From: Actinopolyspora mortivallis DSM 44261
GTDB taxonomy: Bacteria > Actinomycetota > Actinomycetes > Mycobacteriales > Pseudonocardiaceae
Assembly: GCF_000384035.1 (NCBI RefSeq)
Contig: NZ_KB913024.1
Location: 3,909,819-3,973,818 of the forward strand
Reading direction: 5' to 3'
Length of the DNA stretch: 64,000 nucleotides
Each line of letters opens with the position of its first letter. Position 1 is the first letter of the stretch. This document shows positions 17,787 to 27,420 of this stretch, one piece after another. The position numbers were made by a program, and so were the translations under genes. A model generated the notes under the pieces. That model was not told where the DNA came from. It searched no databases and saw only the letters and a list, made by a program, of their open reading frames with translations.

Positions 17787-20702
17787 ATGAGTGGCGCGGA
17801 ACGGAACTCTCAGAGCACGGAAGGCACGGGCGCCGACGACACCCCTCCCTTCCGCTACACCGCACGGCTGGCGGGCGAGATCGAGCGGGACTGGCAGCGA
17901 CGCTGGGAGGAACTCGGCAGCTACCACGCCGCGAACCCGGTGGGGCCGCTGAGCGGGGAGCACGCCGCCGCCGAGAAACTGTTCGTGCAGGACATGTTCC
18001 CCTACCCCTCGGGGGCCGGGCTGCACGTCGGCCACCCGCTCGGGTTCATCGGCACCGACGTCTACGCGCGCTACCACCGCATGTTGGGGCGCAACGTGCT
18101 GCACACGATGGGCTTCGACGCCTTCGGGCTGCCCGCCGAGCAGTACGCGATGCAGACCGGCACGCATCCGCGCACCACCACCGAGAACAACATCGAGCGC
18201 TACCTGACCCAGATCCGGCGTCTCGGGCTGGGCCACGACGAGCGACGCCGGGTGGCCACCACCGACGTCGAGTTCTACAAGTGGACACAGTGGATCTTCC
18301 TGCAGATCTTCCACGCCTGGTACGACACCGAGGCCGACGGGGGACGCGGTCGGGCCCGCCCGATCAGCGAGCTGGAGGAGGAGTTCGCCTCCGGTGCCCG
18401 CGCCACCCCGGACGGCACCCCGTGGAACGAGCTGAGCCGCCAGCAGCAGCGTCGCGTCCTCGACTCCTACCGCCTGGCCTACCTCTCGGAGGCCCCGGTG
18501 AACTGGTGCCCCGGGCTGGGGACGGTCGTCGCCAACGAGGAGGTCACCTCGGAGGGGCTCAGCGAGCGCGGCAACTTCCCGGTGTTCCGGCGCAACCTCA
18601 AGCAGTGGATGATGCGGATCACCGCCTACGCCGACCGCCTCGTCGACGACCTGGACCGGCTGGAGTGGCCGGAGAAGGTCAAGACGATGCAGCGCAACTG
18701 GATCGGGCGTTCCCAGGGCGCCGAGATCCGCTTTTCCGTGGTCGGCCGGGACGAGACGATCGAGGTGTTCACCACCCGCCCGGACACCCTGTTCGGCGCC
18801 ACCTACATGGTGCTGGCCCCCGAACACCCGCTGGCCGACGGGATCGTCGCCGATCCGGAGGGTTTCGCCGCCTGGCCGGAGGGCACGGACCCGCGTTGGA
18901 CCGGCGGTCACGCCGGGCCCGCCGAGGCCGTGTCCGCCTACCGGCACACCGCCTCGATGAAGTCCGAACTGGAACGGCAGGAGAACAAGGACAAGACCGG
19001 TGTGTTCACCGGGCTGTACGCGGTCAACCCGGTCAACGGGCAGCTGGTGCCCGTCTTCGTGGCCGACTACGTGCTGCTGAGCTACGGAACCGGGGCGATC
19101 ATGGCGGTTCCCGGTCAGGACGAGCGTGACTGGGAGTTCGCCGAGGAGTTCGGCCTGCCCATCGTGCGTACGGTGCGCCCGCCGGAGGACTTCGAGGGCG
19201 GGGCCTACACCGGCGACGGGACCACGATCAACTCCTCCTCCGACGACACGGGACTGAGCCTGGACGGGCTGACCGTGGACGAGGCCAAGAAGAAGGTCGT
19301 CTCCTGGCTGGAGGAGAACGGTCACGGCAGGGGCAGCGTGCAGTACAAGCTGCGGGACTGGCTGTTCGCGCGGCAGCGTTACTGGGGGGAGCCCTTCCCC
19401 GTGGTCTACGACGAGGACGGCACCCCGTTGGGGCTTCCGGAGGACCAACTTCCGGTGGAGCTGCCCGAGGTGGCCGAGTACTCGCCGCGCACCTACGACC
19501 CCAACGACGCGGACAGTCGGCCCGAGCCCCCGCTGTCCAAGGCCGAGCAGTGGGCCGAGGTGGAGCTGGACCTCGGCGACGGCCTCCGGCACTACCACCG
19601 CGACACCAACGTGATGCCCCAGTGGGCCGGGTCGTGCTGGTACCAGCTGCGTTACATCGACCCGGACAACCACGAGCGGTTCGTGGACCCGGACAACGAG
19701 CGGTACTGGATGGGCCCGCGCCCCGACACCCACGGCGCGAACGACCCGGGCGGGTTGGACCTCTACGTCGGTGGGGTGGAGCACGCGGTGCTGCACCTGC
19801 TGTACGCGCGGTTCTGGCAGAAGGTGCTCTACGACCTGGGGCACGTCTCCGCCGAGGAGCCCTACCGGCGACTGTACAACCAGGGCTACATCCAGGCCTA
19901 CGCCTTCACCGACTCGCGCGGCGTCTACGTTCCCGCCGAGGAGGTGGAGGAACACGACGGCAGGTACTTCTACGCCGGTGAGGAGGTCACCCGCGAGTAC
20001 GGCAAGATGGGCAAGAGCCTGAAGAACTCCGTGTCCCCGGAGGAGATGGCCGACGCCTACGGGGTGGACACCCTGCGGCTGTACGAGATGTCCATGGGCC
20101 CGTTGGACGCCTCCCGTCCCTGGTCGACCAAGGACGTGATCGGCTCGCACCGGTTCCTCCAGCGGCTGTGGCGCAACGTCGTCGACGAGAACACCGGCCA
20201 GGCCCGGGTGACCGAGGAGGAACCGGACGAGGAGCTGCTGCGTGCGCTGCACAAGACCATAGCCGGGGTGCGTGAGGACTACGACGGTCTCCAGTTCAAC
20301 ACCGCGGTGGCCAAGCTCATCGAGCTGAACAACCGGGTGACCAAGGCCTACTCCGGTTCGGTGGGACCGCCGCGTGCGGTGATGGAACCGATGGTGCTGC
20401 TGGTGGCTCCGCTGACCCCGCACCTGGCCGAGGAGCTGTGGTCCCGGCTGGGGCACGAGCAGAGCCTGGTGCACGGGCCGTTCCCGGTGGCCGACGAGAA
20501 CTACCTGGTCGAGGACACGATCGAGTATCCCATCCAGTTCAACGGCAAGGTGCGCTCGAAGATGACCGTCTCGGCCTCCGCCGAGCAGGACGAGCTGCGC
20601 GCGGCGGCACTGGCCGACGGCAGGATCAAGGAGCTGTTGGGCGGTGCGGAGCCGCGCAAGGTGATCGTGGTGCCCAACCGACTGGTCAACGTGGTCGGCT
20701 GA
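17787..20702 (+). CDS. leuS: Leucine--tRNA ligase
   Basis: Class I aminoacyl-tRNA synthetase charging tRNA-Leu, 971 residues. The HIGH-type motif is HVGH (residues 80-83) in [16 protein letters not shown]. The CP1 editing domain with [14 protein letters not shown] follows, and the KMSKS-type loop is KMGKS near residue 740. ATG 17787 is preferred over the longer frame (from 17691) because GGGAAGGAAA precedes it and because the earlier start lies inside the terminator. Expression is probably attenuated through the leader peptide and terminator upstream. Confidence 0.97.
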   Translation: MSGAERNSQSTEGTGADDTPPFRYTARLAGEIERDWQRRWEELGSYHAANPVGPLSGEHAAAEKLFVQDMFPYPSGAGLHVGHPLGFIGTDVYARYHRMLGRNVLHTMGFDAFGLPAEQYAMQTGTHPRTTTENNIERYLTQIRRLGLGHDERRRVATTDVEFYKWTQWIFLQIFHAWYDTEADGGRGRARPISELEEEFASGARATPDGTPWNELSRQQQRRVLDSYRLAYLSEAPVNWCPGLGTVVANEEVTSEGLSERGNFPVFRRNLKQWMMRITAYADRLVDDLDRLEWPEKVKTMQRNWIGRSQGAEIRFSVVGRDETIEVFTTRPDTLFGATYMVLAPEHPLADGIVADPEGFAAWPEGTDPRWTGGHAGPAEAVSAYRHTASMKSELERQENKDKTGVFTGLYAVNPVNGQLVPVFVADYVLLSYGTGAIMAVPGQDERDWEFAEEFGLPIVRTVRPPEDFEGGAYTGDGTTINSSSDDTGLSLDGLTVDEAKKKVVSWLEENGHGRGSVQYKLRDWLFARQRYWGEPFPVVYDEDGTPLGLPEDQLPVELPEVAEYSPRTYDPNDADSRPEPPLSKAEQWAEVELDLGDGLRHYHRDTNVMPQWAGSCWYQLRYIDPDNHERFVDPDNERYWMGPRPDTHGANDPGGLDLYVGGVEHAVLHLLYARFWQKVLYDLGHVSAEEPYRRLYNQGYIQAYAFTDSRGVYVPAEEVEEHDGRYFYAGEEVTREYGKMGKSLKNSVSPEEMADAYGVDTLRLYEMSMGPLDASRPWSTKDVIGSHRFLQRLWRNVVDENTGQARVTEEEPDEELLRALHKTIAGVREDYDGLQFNTAVAKLIELNNRVTKAYSGSVGPPRAVMEPMVLLVAPLTPHLAEELWSRLGHEQSLVHGPFPVADENYLVEDTIEYPIQFNGKVRSKMTVSASAEQDELRAAALADGRIKELLGGAEPRKVIVVPNRLVNVVG

Positions 20703-20905
20703 GCTTTCCGGCGCCGTGGGGCTCTCGAGTTCCGTCGCACGGGGCTCGGGGCCACCCCTCTCGGCTGTCCTCCCGGAGTCCGGGCTGGTCGTCGAACCCT
20801 TCCGGCCTGACGGCTGGTTCCGGCCTCCGTTCGCCGCGGGGCGAGTGGTCCACAGTGGTTTCCGACGGTCCTGACGCGACACTCAACCCCCGTCGGGGCC
20901 GTCGC

Positions 20906-20920
20906 GTCACCCGGGGTGAC
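20906..20920. promoter_or_regulatory. Perfect 15-bp palindrome upstream of the RTX gene
   Basis: GTCACCC-G-GGGTGAC lies 74 bases before the start of the small secreted RTX-repeat protein. It is a possible operator; no regulator is identified. Confidence 0.35.
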
Positions 20921-20994
20921 ACACGGAACCCGAAGGTGTGAACGGCTCCGGCTTCGACGGGGAGCCGTCGCACACCGAAAAGGAGTGGATCGCT

Positions 20995-21492
20995 GTGCGT
21001 ACTCGCGCCACCAGAACGGGAGTGACCGGCCTGCTCGGTAGCGGCCTCGTGGCCGCCGCTCTCGTGGTCGGGGCACCCCTGGCCACGGCCGCTTCCTCCC
21101 AGGAGGAGTCCACGATCCCCGTGGCCTCGGAGGAGGAGAACCACCAGGAGGGCACAGACCAGCCGGAAGGTCTGCACGGCACACCCGGGCAGGACGTGAT
21201 CAAGGGGCGCGGTGGCTTCGACGTCATCTTCGGAAAGGGAGGTGACGACAGCCTCTTCGGCAACTCCGGTATGGACGTCATCCGGGGTGAGGAGGGAGAC
21301 GACTTCCTCCACGGTGGGCCGGGTGAGGACTACCTCTACGCCGGTCCCGGCGACGACATCGTGATGTCCGACGAGCTCGGCTCCGACGACGAGGCCGACG
21401 TCATCGACTGTGGCCCCGGTGTCGACCGGTACAACGCCGACCCCGAGGACGAGGTCAGGAACTGCGAGATCCCCTACGACGGCAGGGGCTGA
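20995..21492 (+). CDS. Secreted RTX-repeat calcium-binding protein
   Basis: A 165-residue exported protein. The signal peptide covers about residues 1-33 (core LLGSGLVAAALVVGAP, cleavage after ATA or AAS). A Glu-rich linker is followed by five or six nonapeptide-type repeats between about residues 62 and 125 (for example GGFDVIFGK, GGDDSLFGN, EGDDFLHGG, PGDDIVMSD). Such GGxGxDxxx units form calcium-binding parallel beta-rolls. There is no enzyme domain. It starts with GTG 20995 after AAGGAG; the frame's first ATG, 57 bases earlier, lacks a signal-like start. The role is unknown. Confidence 0.8.
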   Translation: MRTRATRTGVTGLLGSGLVAAALVVGAPLATAASSQEESTIPVASEEENHQEGTDQPEGLHGTPGQDVIKGRGGFDVIFGKGGDDSLFGNSGMDVIRGEEGDDFLHGGPGEDYLYAGPGDDIVMSDELGSDDEADVIDCGPGVDRYNADPEDEVRNCEIPYDGRG

Positions 21493-21807
21493 CGCCGAGA
21501 CTTCGTCGTGCCGCCCCGTCCCGGAACCTCCGCGGAACAGCACGGACGGCGGCAGGCCCGACTCGTCGACGGTGTGGAGGGCCACCGCCGGCCGGTTCGA
21601 TCCGCTGCGGCGCACCGAGGCGCCGCGTCCGGACGGGGACACGGCCCGGCCGGTGAGTGGTCCGACACCCTCGCCGGCAGCCACGACTGCCGTGCGGGCG
21701 GGAAGCTCGGGGCCACCGCGCTCGGAGTTCCCGGAAGCGCCAGACTGGTTCGGCGCCTCCGCCACGGGGCACCCGGCGGGGCGGTAACCGAACGAGCTGG
21801 AGGGCGT
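21493..21807. other. Intergenic region
   Basis: No gene or clear regulatory site was found between the RTX protein and the acyl-CoA oxidase-like gene. Confidence 0.4.
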
Positions 21808-23769
21808 ATGCGGATCCCGAGGTTTCCCACGGAGTTCGATCCCACGAAGCTGCGCGAGACACTGGACGGTCGCTGGGGTGAGATCCGTGAACGGGTCCGT
21901 GGCTTCCTGGAGACGGAGCCCTTGCCCCCCGGCGACGGGTTGGACACCGAGCGGCACCGGGAACGGGTGTTCGAGCAGCTGCGGCGGCTGGGCGGCAGTG
22001 AGGTCCCCGCCCTGGGGTTCCCCACCGAGTACGGGGGCCACGGCGATCGCGGCGGTTCCGTGGTGGCCATGGAGATGCTGGCGGGCAACCTCTCGCTGAT
22101 GGTCAAGGCCGGGGTGCAGTGGGGGCTGTTCGGCGGGGCGCTGACCGCGTTGGGCACCGAACGGCACCACCGGCGATATCTGGGCTCCGTCATGGACGTG
22201 TCGCTGCCGGGCTGTTTCGCCATGACCGAGACGGGGCACGGCTCGGACGTGCAGCGGCTGGCCACCACGGCCGACTTCGATCCGGAAACCGACGAGTTCG
22301 TGGTGCACACTCCCGACGAGGCCGCCCGCAAGGACTACATCGGCAACGCGGCCAACCACGGGCGGCTGGCGGTGGTGTTCGCCCAGCTGCGCACCCCGGG
22401 CGCGGACGGCTCGCCCGAGGGACACGGGGTGCACGCGCTGCTGGTGCCGATCCGGGACGAGGCGGGTAATCCGAGGCCCGGGGTGACCCTGTCGGACTGT
22501 GGCCGCAAGGCCGGGCTGAACGGGGTGGACAACGGACGGATCGTCTTCGACCACGTGCGGGTGCCGCGCGAGGCGCTGCTGAACCGCTACGGGGACGTCT
22601 CCCCCGACGGCACCTACAGCAGCCCGATCGACGGGGTGAACAAGCGGTTCTTCACCATGCTCGGCACGTTGATCACCGGGCGGGTCTCGGTGGCGGGCAC
22701 CGCGGGCTCGGCCACCAAACTGGCGCTGGAGATCGCGCTGCGCTACTCCGACGCGCGGCGCCAGTTCGAGAACCCCGGCACCGGGCGGGAGACACCGGTG
22801 CTGGACTACCTGGCGCAGCAGCGCAGACTGCTTCCGGCCTTGGCCACCTCCTACGCCCTGCACTTCGCCCAGGAGGAGCTGGTCTCCACGCTGCACGACC
22901 TGCACACCGATCCCGGGCGGGACCAGGACGGGCGGGCCCAGCGCGAGCTGGAGTCCCGCGCGGCGGGGATCAAGGCGGTGGCCACCTGGCACGCCACCCG
23001 CACGATCCAGGACTGCCGGGAGGCCTGCGGTGGGGCCGGATACCTGGCGGAGAACCAGCTGGCCACGTTGAAGGCGGACACCGACGTGTTCACCACCTTC
23101 GAGGGGGACAACACGGTGCTGCTGCAACTGGTGGCCAAGGGGCTGTTGACGAACTACCGGGGCCGCTTCGAGGAGCTGGGCACGCTGGGGATGGCGCGGT
23201 ACGTGGCCGACCAGTTCGTGGGCACGGTGATCGAGCGGACGGCGGCCCGGTCGCTGGTCCAGCGGCTGGTGGACGCCGCGCCCAACCGCGACGAGGAGGA
23301 CGTGCTGTTCGACCGGGGTTGGCAGCTGCGGATGTTCGAGGAGCGGGAGCGGCACGTGCTGGACGGGGTGGCGCGCAGGCTGCGCCGCGCCGGGTCCGGG
23401 GAGGCCGACCCCTTCGAGGTGTTCAACGACGCCCAGGACCACGTGCTGCGGGCGGCACGGGCACACATCGACCGCGTGGTGCTGGAGGCCTTCGTCGCCG
23501 GGATCGACCGGTGTACGGACCCGGAGACGGCCGGGATGTTGGAGCGGCTGTGCGACCTGTACGTACTGTCCAACATCGAGAGCGACCGGGCCTGGTTCCT
23601 GGAACACGAGCGACTCAGCCCGGGGCGGGCCAAGTCGGTGGTGCAGGCGGTCAACGCGTTGTGCGCGCGGCTGCGTCCGCACGCGGTGCGGCTGGTGGAG
23701 GCTTTCGGCACGCCCCGCCAGTGGCTGACCGCGCCGATCGCCACGGGCGAGCAGCCGGGGCTGGGCTGA
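21808..23769 (+). CDS. Acyl-CoA oxidase/dehydrogenase family protein
   Basis: A 653-residue flavoenzyme of fatty acid beta-oxidation. The central FAD domain contains CFAMTETGHGSDVQRLATTA (about residues 135-155), typical of the acyl-CoA oxidase branch, and KDYIGNAANHG. The C-terminal half has the two-domain ACOX-like layout (RQFENPGTGRETPVLDY, then GGAGYLAENQLATLKAD with TFEGDNTVL, the region that carries the catalytic Glu). It is longer than ordinary acyl-CoA dehydrogenases (~380), which supports the oxidase-like class. It starts with ATG 21808 after GGAGGG. Whether it passes electrons to oxygen or to ETF cannot be told. Confidence 0.88.
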   Translation: MRIPRFPTEFDPTKLRETLDGRWGEIRERVRGFLETEPLPPGDGLDTERHRERVFEQLRRLGGSEVPALGFPTEYGGHGDRGGSVVAMEMLAGNLSLMVKAGVQWGLFGGALTALGTERHHRRYLGSVMDVSLPGCFAMTETGHGSDVQRLATTADFDPETDEFVVHTPDEAARKDYIGNAANHGRLAVVFAQLRTPGADGSPEGHGVHALLVPIRDEAGNPRPGVTLSDCGRKAGLNGVDNGRIVFDHVRVPREALLNRYGDVSPDGTYSSPIDGVNKRFFTMLGTLITGRVSVAGTAGSATKLALEIALRYSDARRQFENPGTGRETPVLDYLAQQRRLLPALATSYALHFAQEELVSTLHDLHTDPGRDQDGRAQRELESRAAGIKAVATWHATRTIQDCREACGGAGYLAENQLATLKADTDVFTTFEGDNTVLLQLVAKGLLTNYRGRFEELGTLGMARYVADQFVGTVIERTAARSLVQRLVDAAPNRDEEDVLFDRGWQLRMFEERERHVLDGVARRLRRAGSGEADPFEVFNDAQDHVLRAARAHIDRVVLEAFVAGIDRCTDPETAGMLERLCDLYVLSNIESDRAWFLEHERLSPGRAKSVVQAVNALCARLRPHAVRLVEAFGTPRQWLTAPIATGEQPGLG

Positions 23770-24465
23770 ACGTGGGTTCGCCGAGGGGCGACGGCCGGTG
23801 TCCCGGTGTGGGCACGGCAGACACCGAAGGCAGCCGGAAACCATCCTGGATGGAGTTCGTCGAGAGGTTGCGGCGTTGTTCCGGGCCGAGGGAGACGTTC
23901 GGGATCCTGCACTCCCCCTCGTGAGACCGTGCGCGCTCCGCCTGGCTCGTCCGGACGGAAAGCCCAGTTCGGCGGGAGTGTCGATCGTCACGGCGGTGAG
24001 AGTCCGATTCCGCTGACACCCCGTGCGCGTTCGGGGCAGGATATGACCCGGTTTTGGACCGTGAACCGTGTACAGGGGCCGTGTGTCCGCGGCGAGCTCC
24101 GCGAGGAGGCCTCGTTGGGACGGGTACGCGGTCCGCCGGCCGAGACGGTGAGCCGAGGTGACGTCGACGCGGCACATCCGACTCCCGCGTGGTCAACCGG
24201 TGGCTCGAAGTCGGTTCGACTGCACGGCGACCATGAATGTGGGGGAACAACGTCGGGTTCCCGTCGTCCTCGTCGACGACACCGGCCGCTATCGGGTGAG
24301 ATCTCCCGAGGTTGAGCAGCGAGGTGAGCGGCCCCGGTCGTCGGGGCTGCCGGGCGGCCCGTGTGTTCGGTTCCGCCCGGTGACCGGTGTGGGCAGTGGG
24401 CGGACGTGGGTGCGGACAACGCGGACGTGGGCAGTCGGAGTGTGGGAAGGCGGAGCTGAGTGGGC
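23770..24465. other. Long intergenic region before the ESX accessory genes
   Basis: No supported gene. A short frame (ATG at 24233) has no recognisable family and no good ribosome site. The last ~90 bases (24388-24465) are G/T-rich with short repeats of GTGGGCAGT and GCGGACGTGGG. Confidence 0.4.
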
Positions 24466-25089
24466 ATGAGCATGGCGAGTTGGTTTCGGCGTGGTGGTGT
24501 GGTGGCCGGTGGTGTGGTGGTGAGTGTGCTGCTGGCGGCGTGTTCGGCGGGTTCTCCGGCCGAGCCGCCGTCGGCGAGTGGTGGGCCCACCACCGAGTCG
24601 TCGACCTCCTCGGATCCCTCGGGGGTGGAGATCGCCGACCCGAAGGACGCTATGGCGGTGGACGAGTGCCAGCTGCTGACCGCGGAGGCGGCCCAGAAGG
24701 TGGGGGTACGAGCACAGGGAGAGAAAAAAAAGGAGAACCTGACCCTGCCCGACGAAGATCCGAAAACCTGTATCTGGGAAAGCGCCAGCGGTTCTACCAG
24801 TATTTTCCTCACTGTTTTGTCTGATCGTTCCATTCAGCAGTACTATGACAATCCGGATTATTTTGTTGATTTCAAGAAGTTGAGGATCGCTGGCTATCCG
24901 GCGGTGCGGGCGAATCAGGATGATCCGATGACCGGGGGTAGTTGTGATGTTTTCCTGGCGTCGAAGCGGAACCAGGTGGTGAAGTCCACCTCTTTCCTGC
25001 CTTCTGACGAGGTGGGCACGGTGGACCCGTGTGAGCTGTCGAAACAGGCGTTGGAGTTGTCGGTGTCCTCCTGGCCGGATGCCGAGTGA
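24466..25089 (+). CDS. DUF3558 family lipoprotein
   Basis: A 207-residue predicted lipoprotein. A signal sequence ends in the lipobox LLAACS, so it should be anchored at Cys near residue 26. A Ser/Thr/Pro linker and a DUF3558 domain follow, with paired cysteines in DECQLL, KTCIWE, GGSCDVF and DPCELS. ATG 24466 is preferred; GTG 24460 is in frame but only four bases from GGAG. The stretch 24720-24990 is AT-rich, uses codons unlike its neighbours and contains an A8 run. It is 18 bases from the PPE-like gene, so the two are likely co-transcribed. DUF3558 lipoproteins commonly accompany ESX accessory genes; their role is unknown. Confidence 0.82.
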   Translation: MSMASWFRRGGVVAGGVVVSVLLAACSAGSPAEPPSASGGPTTESSTSSDPSGVEIADPKDAMAVDECQLLTAEAAQKVGVRAQGEKKKENLTLPDEDPKTCIWESASGSTSIFLTVLSDRSIQQYYDNPDYFVDFKKLRIAGYPAVRANQDDPMTGGSCDVFLASKRNQVVKSTSFLPSDEVGTVDPCELSKQALELSVSSWPDAE

Positions 25090-25107
25090 GAGGAAACGGG
25101 GGAAACG

Positions 25108-26451
25108 GTGTCTTCTGTTCCGAAGATGTGTTACATAAGTCAGGCCCTGCAACTTCGCGCGAACATGGCGGGTTCTGCTGACGCGACGAGTCTGCCTCCC
25201 GCCACGAAGAAGGCGGCCGAGCAGGTGTCGAACTCGGCGGGTGTGTTCCGCGATCTGGTCGGTGAGATCGACTCCGCGTTGAAGGACGCCGAGCGTGCCC
25301 ACACCGGCCGCGCCGGGGAGGCGGCGCGGGCCTCGATCGCCGAGATCAAGCCGGTCGCGGAGAACGCCGCCAACAATGCCGAGGAGATACACCGCAGGCT
25401 GACCGAGCAGAACCAGCACCAGCACGACACTTTCTACGCCCTGCCCCAGGAGGGCGGCAAGCTGCCGGACGGGCGTCCGACGCAGATGACCCCTCCGGAC
25501 AAGAACTGGGCGGAGGAACACGGCCTCTCCGACATTCCCGGTTTCGGTTGGACCAGTGACTACGAGGAGAAGCAGGAGCGCTTCCAGGCCACCAACGACG
25601 AGGCGCAGCGGGTGATCACCCGCTACAGCGCACAGACCGCGAGCAACACCCACGGGGTCCCCCGGTTCGAGCGGCCCGAGGACTCCGACGGCAGCGGTAC
25701 CACCCGTGCCTCCTACGGGACCAGCGCGGGCGAGGTCATGGGTGGCTCTTCCTTCGGTGGAAGCGCGGCCCCGGCCGGAACGGCCTCGGCGTGGGCGCCC
25801 TCCCCGAGCGGCACAGCGGTCGGCAGTGGGGCGGCAGGCGGCGGCGCGGGCACCGTCGGCGGGGGCGGTCACGTCCCCTCCGGATCCGGTTCGGGCAGCA
25901 CCCCGCCCCCGGCCGGAACCGGTTCGGCCTGGTCCGATCCTCCGGGCACGGTGCGCGGACCGGACGGCACGCTCTACCGTCAGGGTCCCGACGGCACCTG
26001 GCAGCGGCAGAACCCGTACAACGGGCGCTGGGCCCCCGCGCCCCACGGCCCGCCCGGTGCGTCCGGCGCCTCCGGAGGAGGAGCACGCGGCGGGGCCGCC
26101 GTACCACGCGGTGGTGCGGGCTCCGGTGTGGGAGCCGGTGCGGGCGGACGTGCCGGTGGCATCAGCCCGCGCGGCGGGGAACTCGCCCCCGGTGGGCGGG
26201 CCGGAGTCGGCTCGTTCGGCCCTCAGGGCGGCGGCAACGCCTCCGCCTCCGGTGGTGCCGGAGCCGCGGCGGGCCGTGGTGGCGGCATGATGCGCGGCGC
26301 CCCTGTCGCGGGAGGTCAGCAGCAGGGCGGTGAGGACGAGGAGCACGAACGTCCCAGCTGGCTGACGGAGACCGAGGACGTGTTCACCAACGACATGCAA
26401 CGCGTCGCCCCGCCCGTGATCGGAGCCACCCCCTACGAACAGGACAGCTGA
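25108..26451 (+). CDS. ESX-associated PPE/WXG-like protein with Gly-rich linker
   Basis: A 447-residue protein. The first ~170 residues are helical and end with a heptad-like EKQERFQATNDEAQRVI stretch, resembling the PPE/WXG100 helical domain, though the WxG turn appears as HTGRAGEAA. A long Gly/Ser/Pro-rich linker (about 195-410) follows, with GPDGTLYRQGPDGTWQR inside it. The C-terminus, PSWLTETEDVFTNDMQRVAP then PVIG, is a hallmark of actinobacterial ESX-type substrates outside mycobacteria. The start is GTG 25108 with GGGGGAAA upstream. It sits between the DUF3558 lipoprotein and EspG, which should act as its chaperone. No ESX core genes are in the window. Confidence 0.78.
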   Translation: MSSVPKMCYISQALQLRANMAGSADATSLPPATKKAAEQVSNSAGVFRDLVGEIDSALKDAERAHTGRAGEAARASIAEIKPVAENAANNAEEIHRRLTEQNQHQHDTFYALPQEGGKLPDGRPTQMTPPDKNWAEEHGLSDIPGFGWTSDYEEKQERFQATNDEAQRVITRYSAQTASNTHGVPRFERPEDSDGSGTTRASYGTSAGEVMGGSSFGGSAAPAGTASAWAPSPSGTAVGSGAAGGGAGTVGGGGHVPSGSGSGSTPPPAGTGSAWSDPPGTVRGPDGTLYRQGPDGTWQRQNPYNGRWAPAPHGPPGASGASGGGARGGAAVPRGGAGSGVGAGAGGRAGGISPRGGELAPGGRAGVGSFGPQGGGNASASGGAGAAAGRGGGMMRGAPVAGGQQQGGEDEEHERPSWLTETEDVFTNDMQRVAPPVIGATPYEQDS

Positions 26452-26529
26452 TCCCGGGTATCCACCGGCGAGCGCCCGTGAGACACCACGCTCGCCGCCC
26501 GGGCACACGCGGACGAGGGAACGAGCGAA

Positions 26530-27360
26530 GTGACGATGACACGCAACCGGATCTCGATCGGCCCGCTCGCGGCGGCCTACCTGTGCGAGCGCTACGACAC
26601 CCACCCGCACCCCATGCTGCGTGTGGGAGCACCGCGGGAGGTGACCGACGAACAGCAGCTCCGCGCGGCCCACGACGCGGGCAGGCGGGAACTCCAGCAG
26701 CAGGGGATGATCGACACCGACGAGGTGCACCCCTTCCTGGAGGACGCCTGGACCCTGCTGTCCCACCCTCCGCTGGCGTTCGGTCTGGCCGTGCGTGACA
26801 ACGACGGCGAGAACTTCAACGCGGTGCTCGTCGAACACGGCCGCAGCACCCTGCGGGCCTACCAGGCCGACGGGCGGGACCACGAGACGCTGGAGGACAT
26901 CGTGCTCAGCAGCCACGAGTACGGAGGTCCGGCCGGCAACACCGTCCAGCTGCTCGGCGACCTGCGGGCCGCCCCCGGCGGTTCGGCGAGCCTGCCCACC
27001 GAGCTGCTGGACCGGGCGGGCAAGCACATGGCCGCCGAACCCGGCGGCAGCACACTCACCGCGCTGAACTCCGCCGGAGTGCGGGGTGAGGACGCCCGTG
27101 TGCTGGCCAGGGCGCTCAACAGCACACGTCACCTGGAGGCGCTCATCACCCTGCGCCTCTACGACAACCGGGTGCGCCGTGTCCACACCCTGCCGTTCGG
27201 GTTGCAGGTCTTCACCACCGACGAGGGCGCCTACTTCACCCAGCGCCGGACCGGTGGGGACGGGCGCGAGTGGTTCACCCTGGCCCCCGCCGACGGACGC
27301 AAGGTCACCGCCAAACTCGACGAGATGACCAACCAGCTCCGTGCCTCGCTCCAACGGTGA
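26530..27360 (+). CDS. espG: EspG family ESX secretion chaperone
   Basis: A 276-residue cytosolic protein of the EspG family, which binds the helical tip of PPE proteins and keeps them soluble for type VII secretion. The opening SIGPLAAAYLCERYDTHPHP, the alternating strand and helix segments and the C-terminal GREWFTLAPADGRKVTAKLD stretch fit the family. The start is GTG 26530 with an in-frame ATG two codons later. It follows the PPE-like gene by 78 bases on the same strand. The symbol is used at family level; it is not assigned to a numbered mycobacterial EspG. Confidence 0.82.
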   Translation: MTMTRNRISIGPLAAAYLCERYDTHPHPMLRVGAPREVTDEQQLRAAHDAGRRELQQQGMIDTDEVHPFLEDAWTLLSHPPLAFGLAVRDNDGENFNAVLVEHGRSTLRAYQADGRDHETLEDIVLSSHEYGGPAGNTVQLLGDLRAAPGGSASLPTELLDRAGKHMAAEPGGSTLTALNSAGVRGEDARVLARALNSTRHLEALITLRLYDNRVRRVHTLPFGLQVFTTDEGAYFTQRRTGGDGREWFTLAPADGRKVTAKLDEMTNQLRASLQR

Positions 27361-27420
27361 CGGCGATCCCGGCGTGCACGGTCGTCGAGCGCGCCCCGCT
27401 TCGTCCGGGCGAGGGACCCG

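Noticed and set aside
20686..24177. Very long minus-strand frame (1163 codons) across leuS, RTX and acyl-CoA oxidase genes
   Set aside because: It is antisense to well-supported genes and rich in His/Arg/Gln, the usual shadow of GC-rich codon usage.
24195..24235. tRNA T-arm-like GGTTCGACTGC
   Set aside because: No acceptor, D or anticodon arm can be drawn around it.
24158..24469. 103-codon frame upstream of the DUF3558 lipoprotein
   Set aside because: No ribosome site, no family features and Arg/Gly/Val-rich shadow-like composition; its end overlaps the lipoprotein start in another frame.
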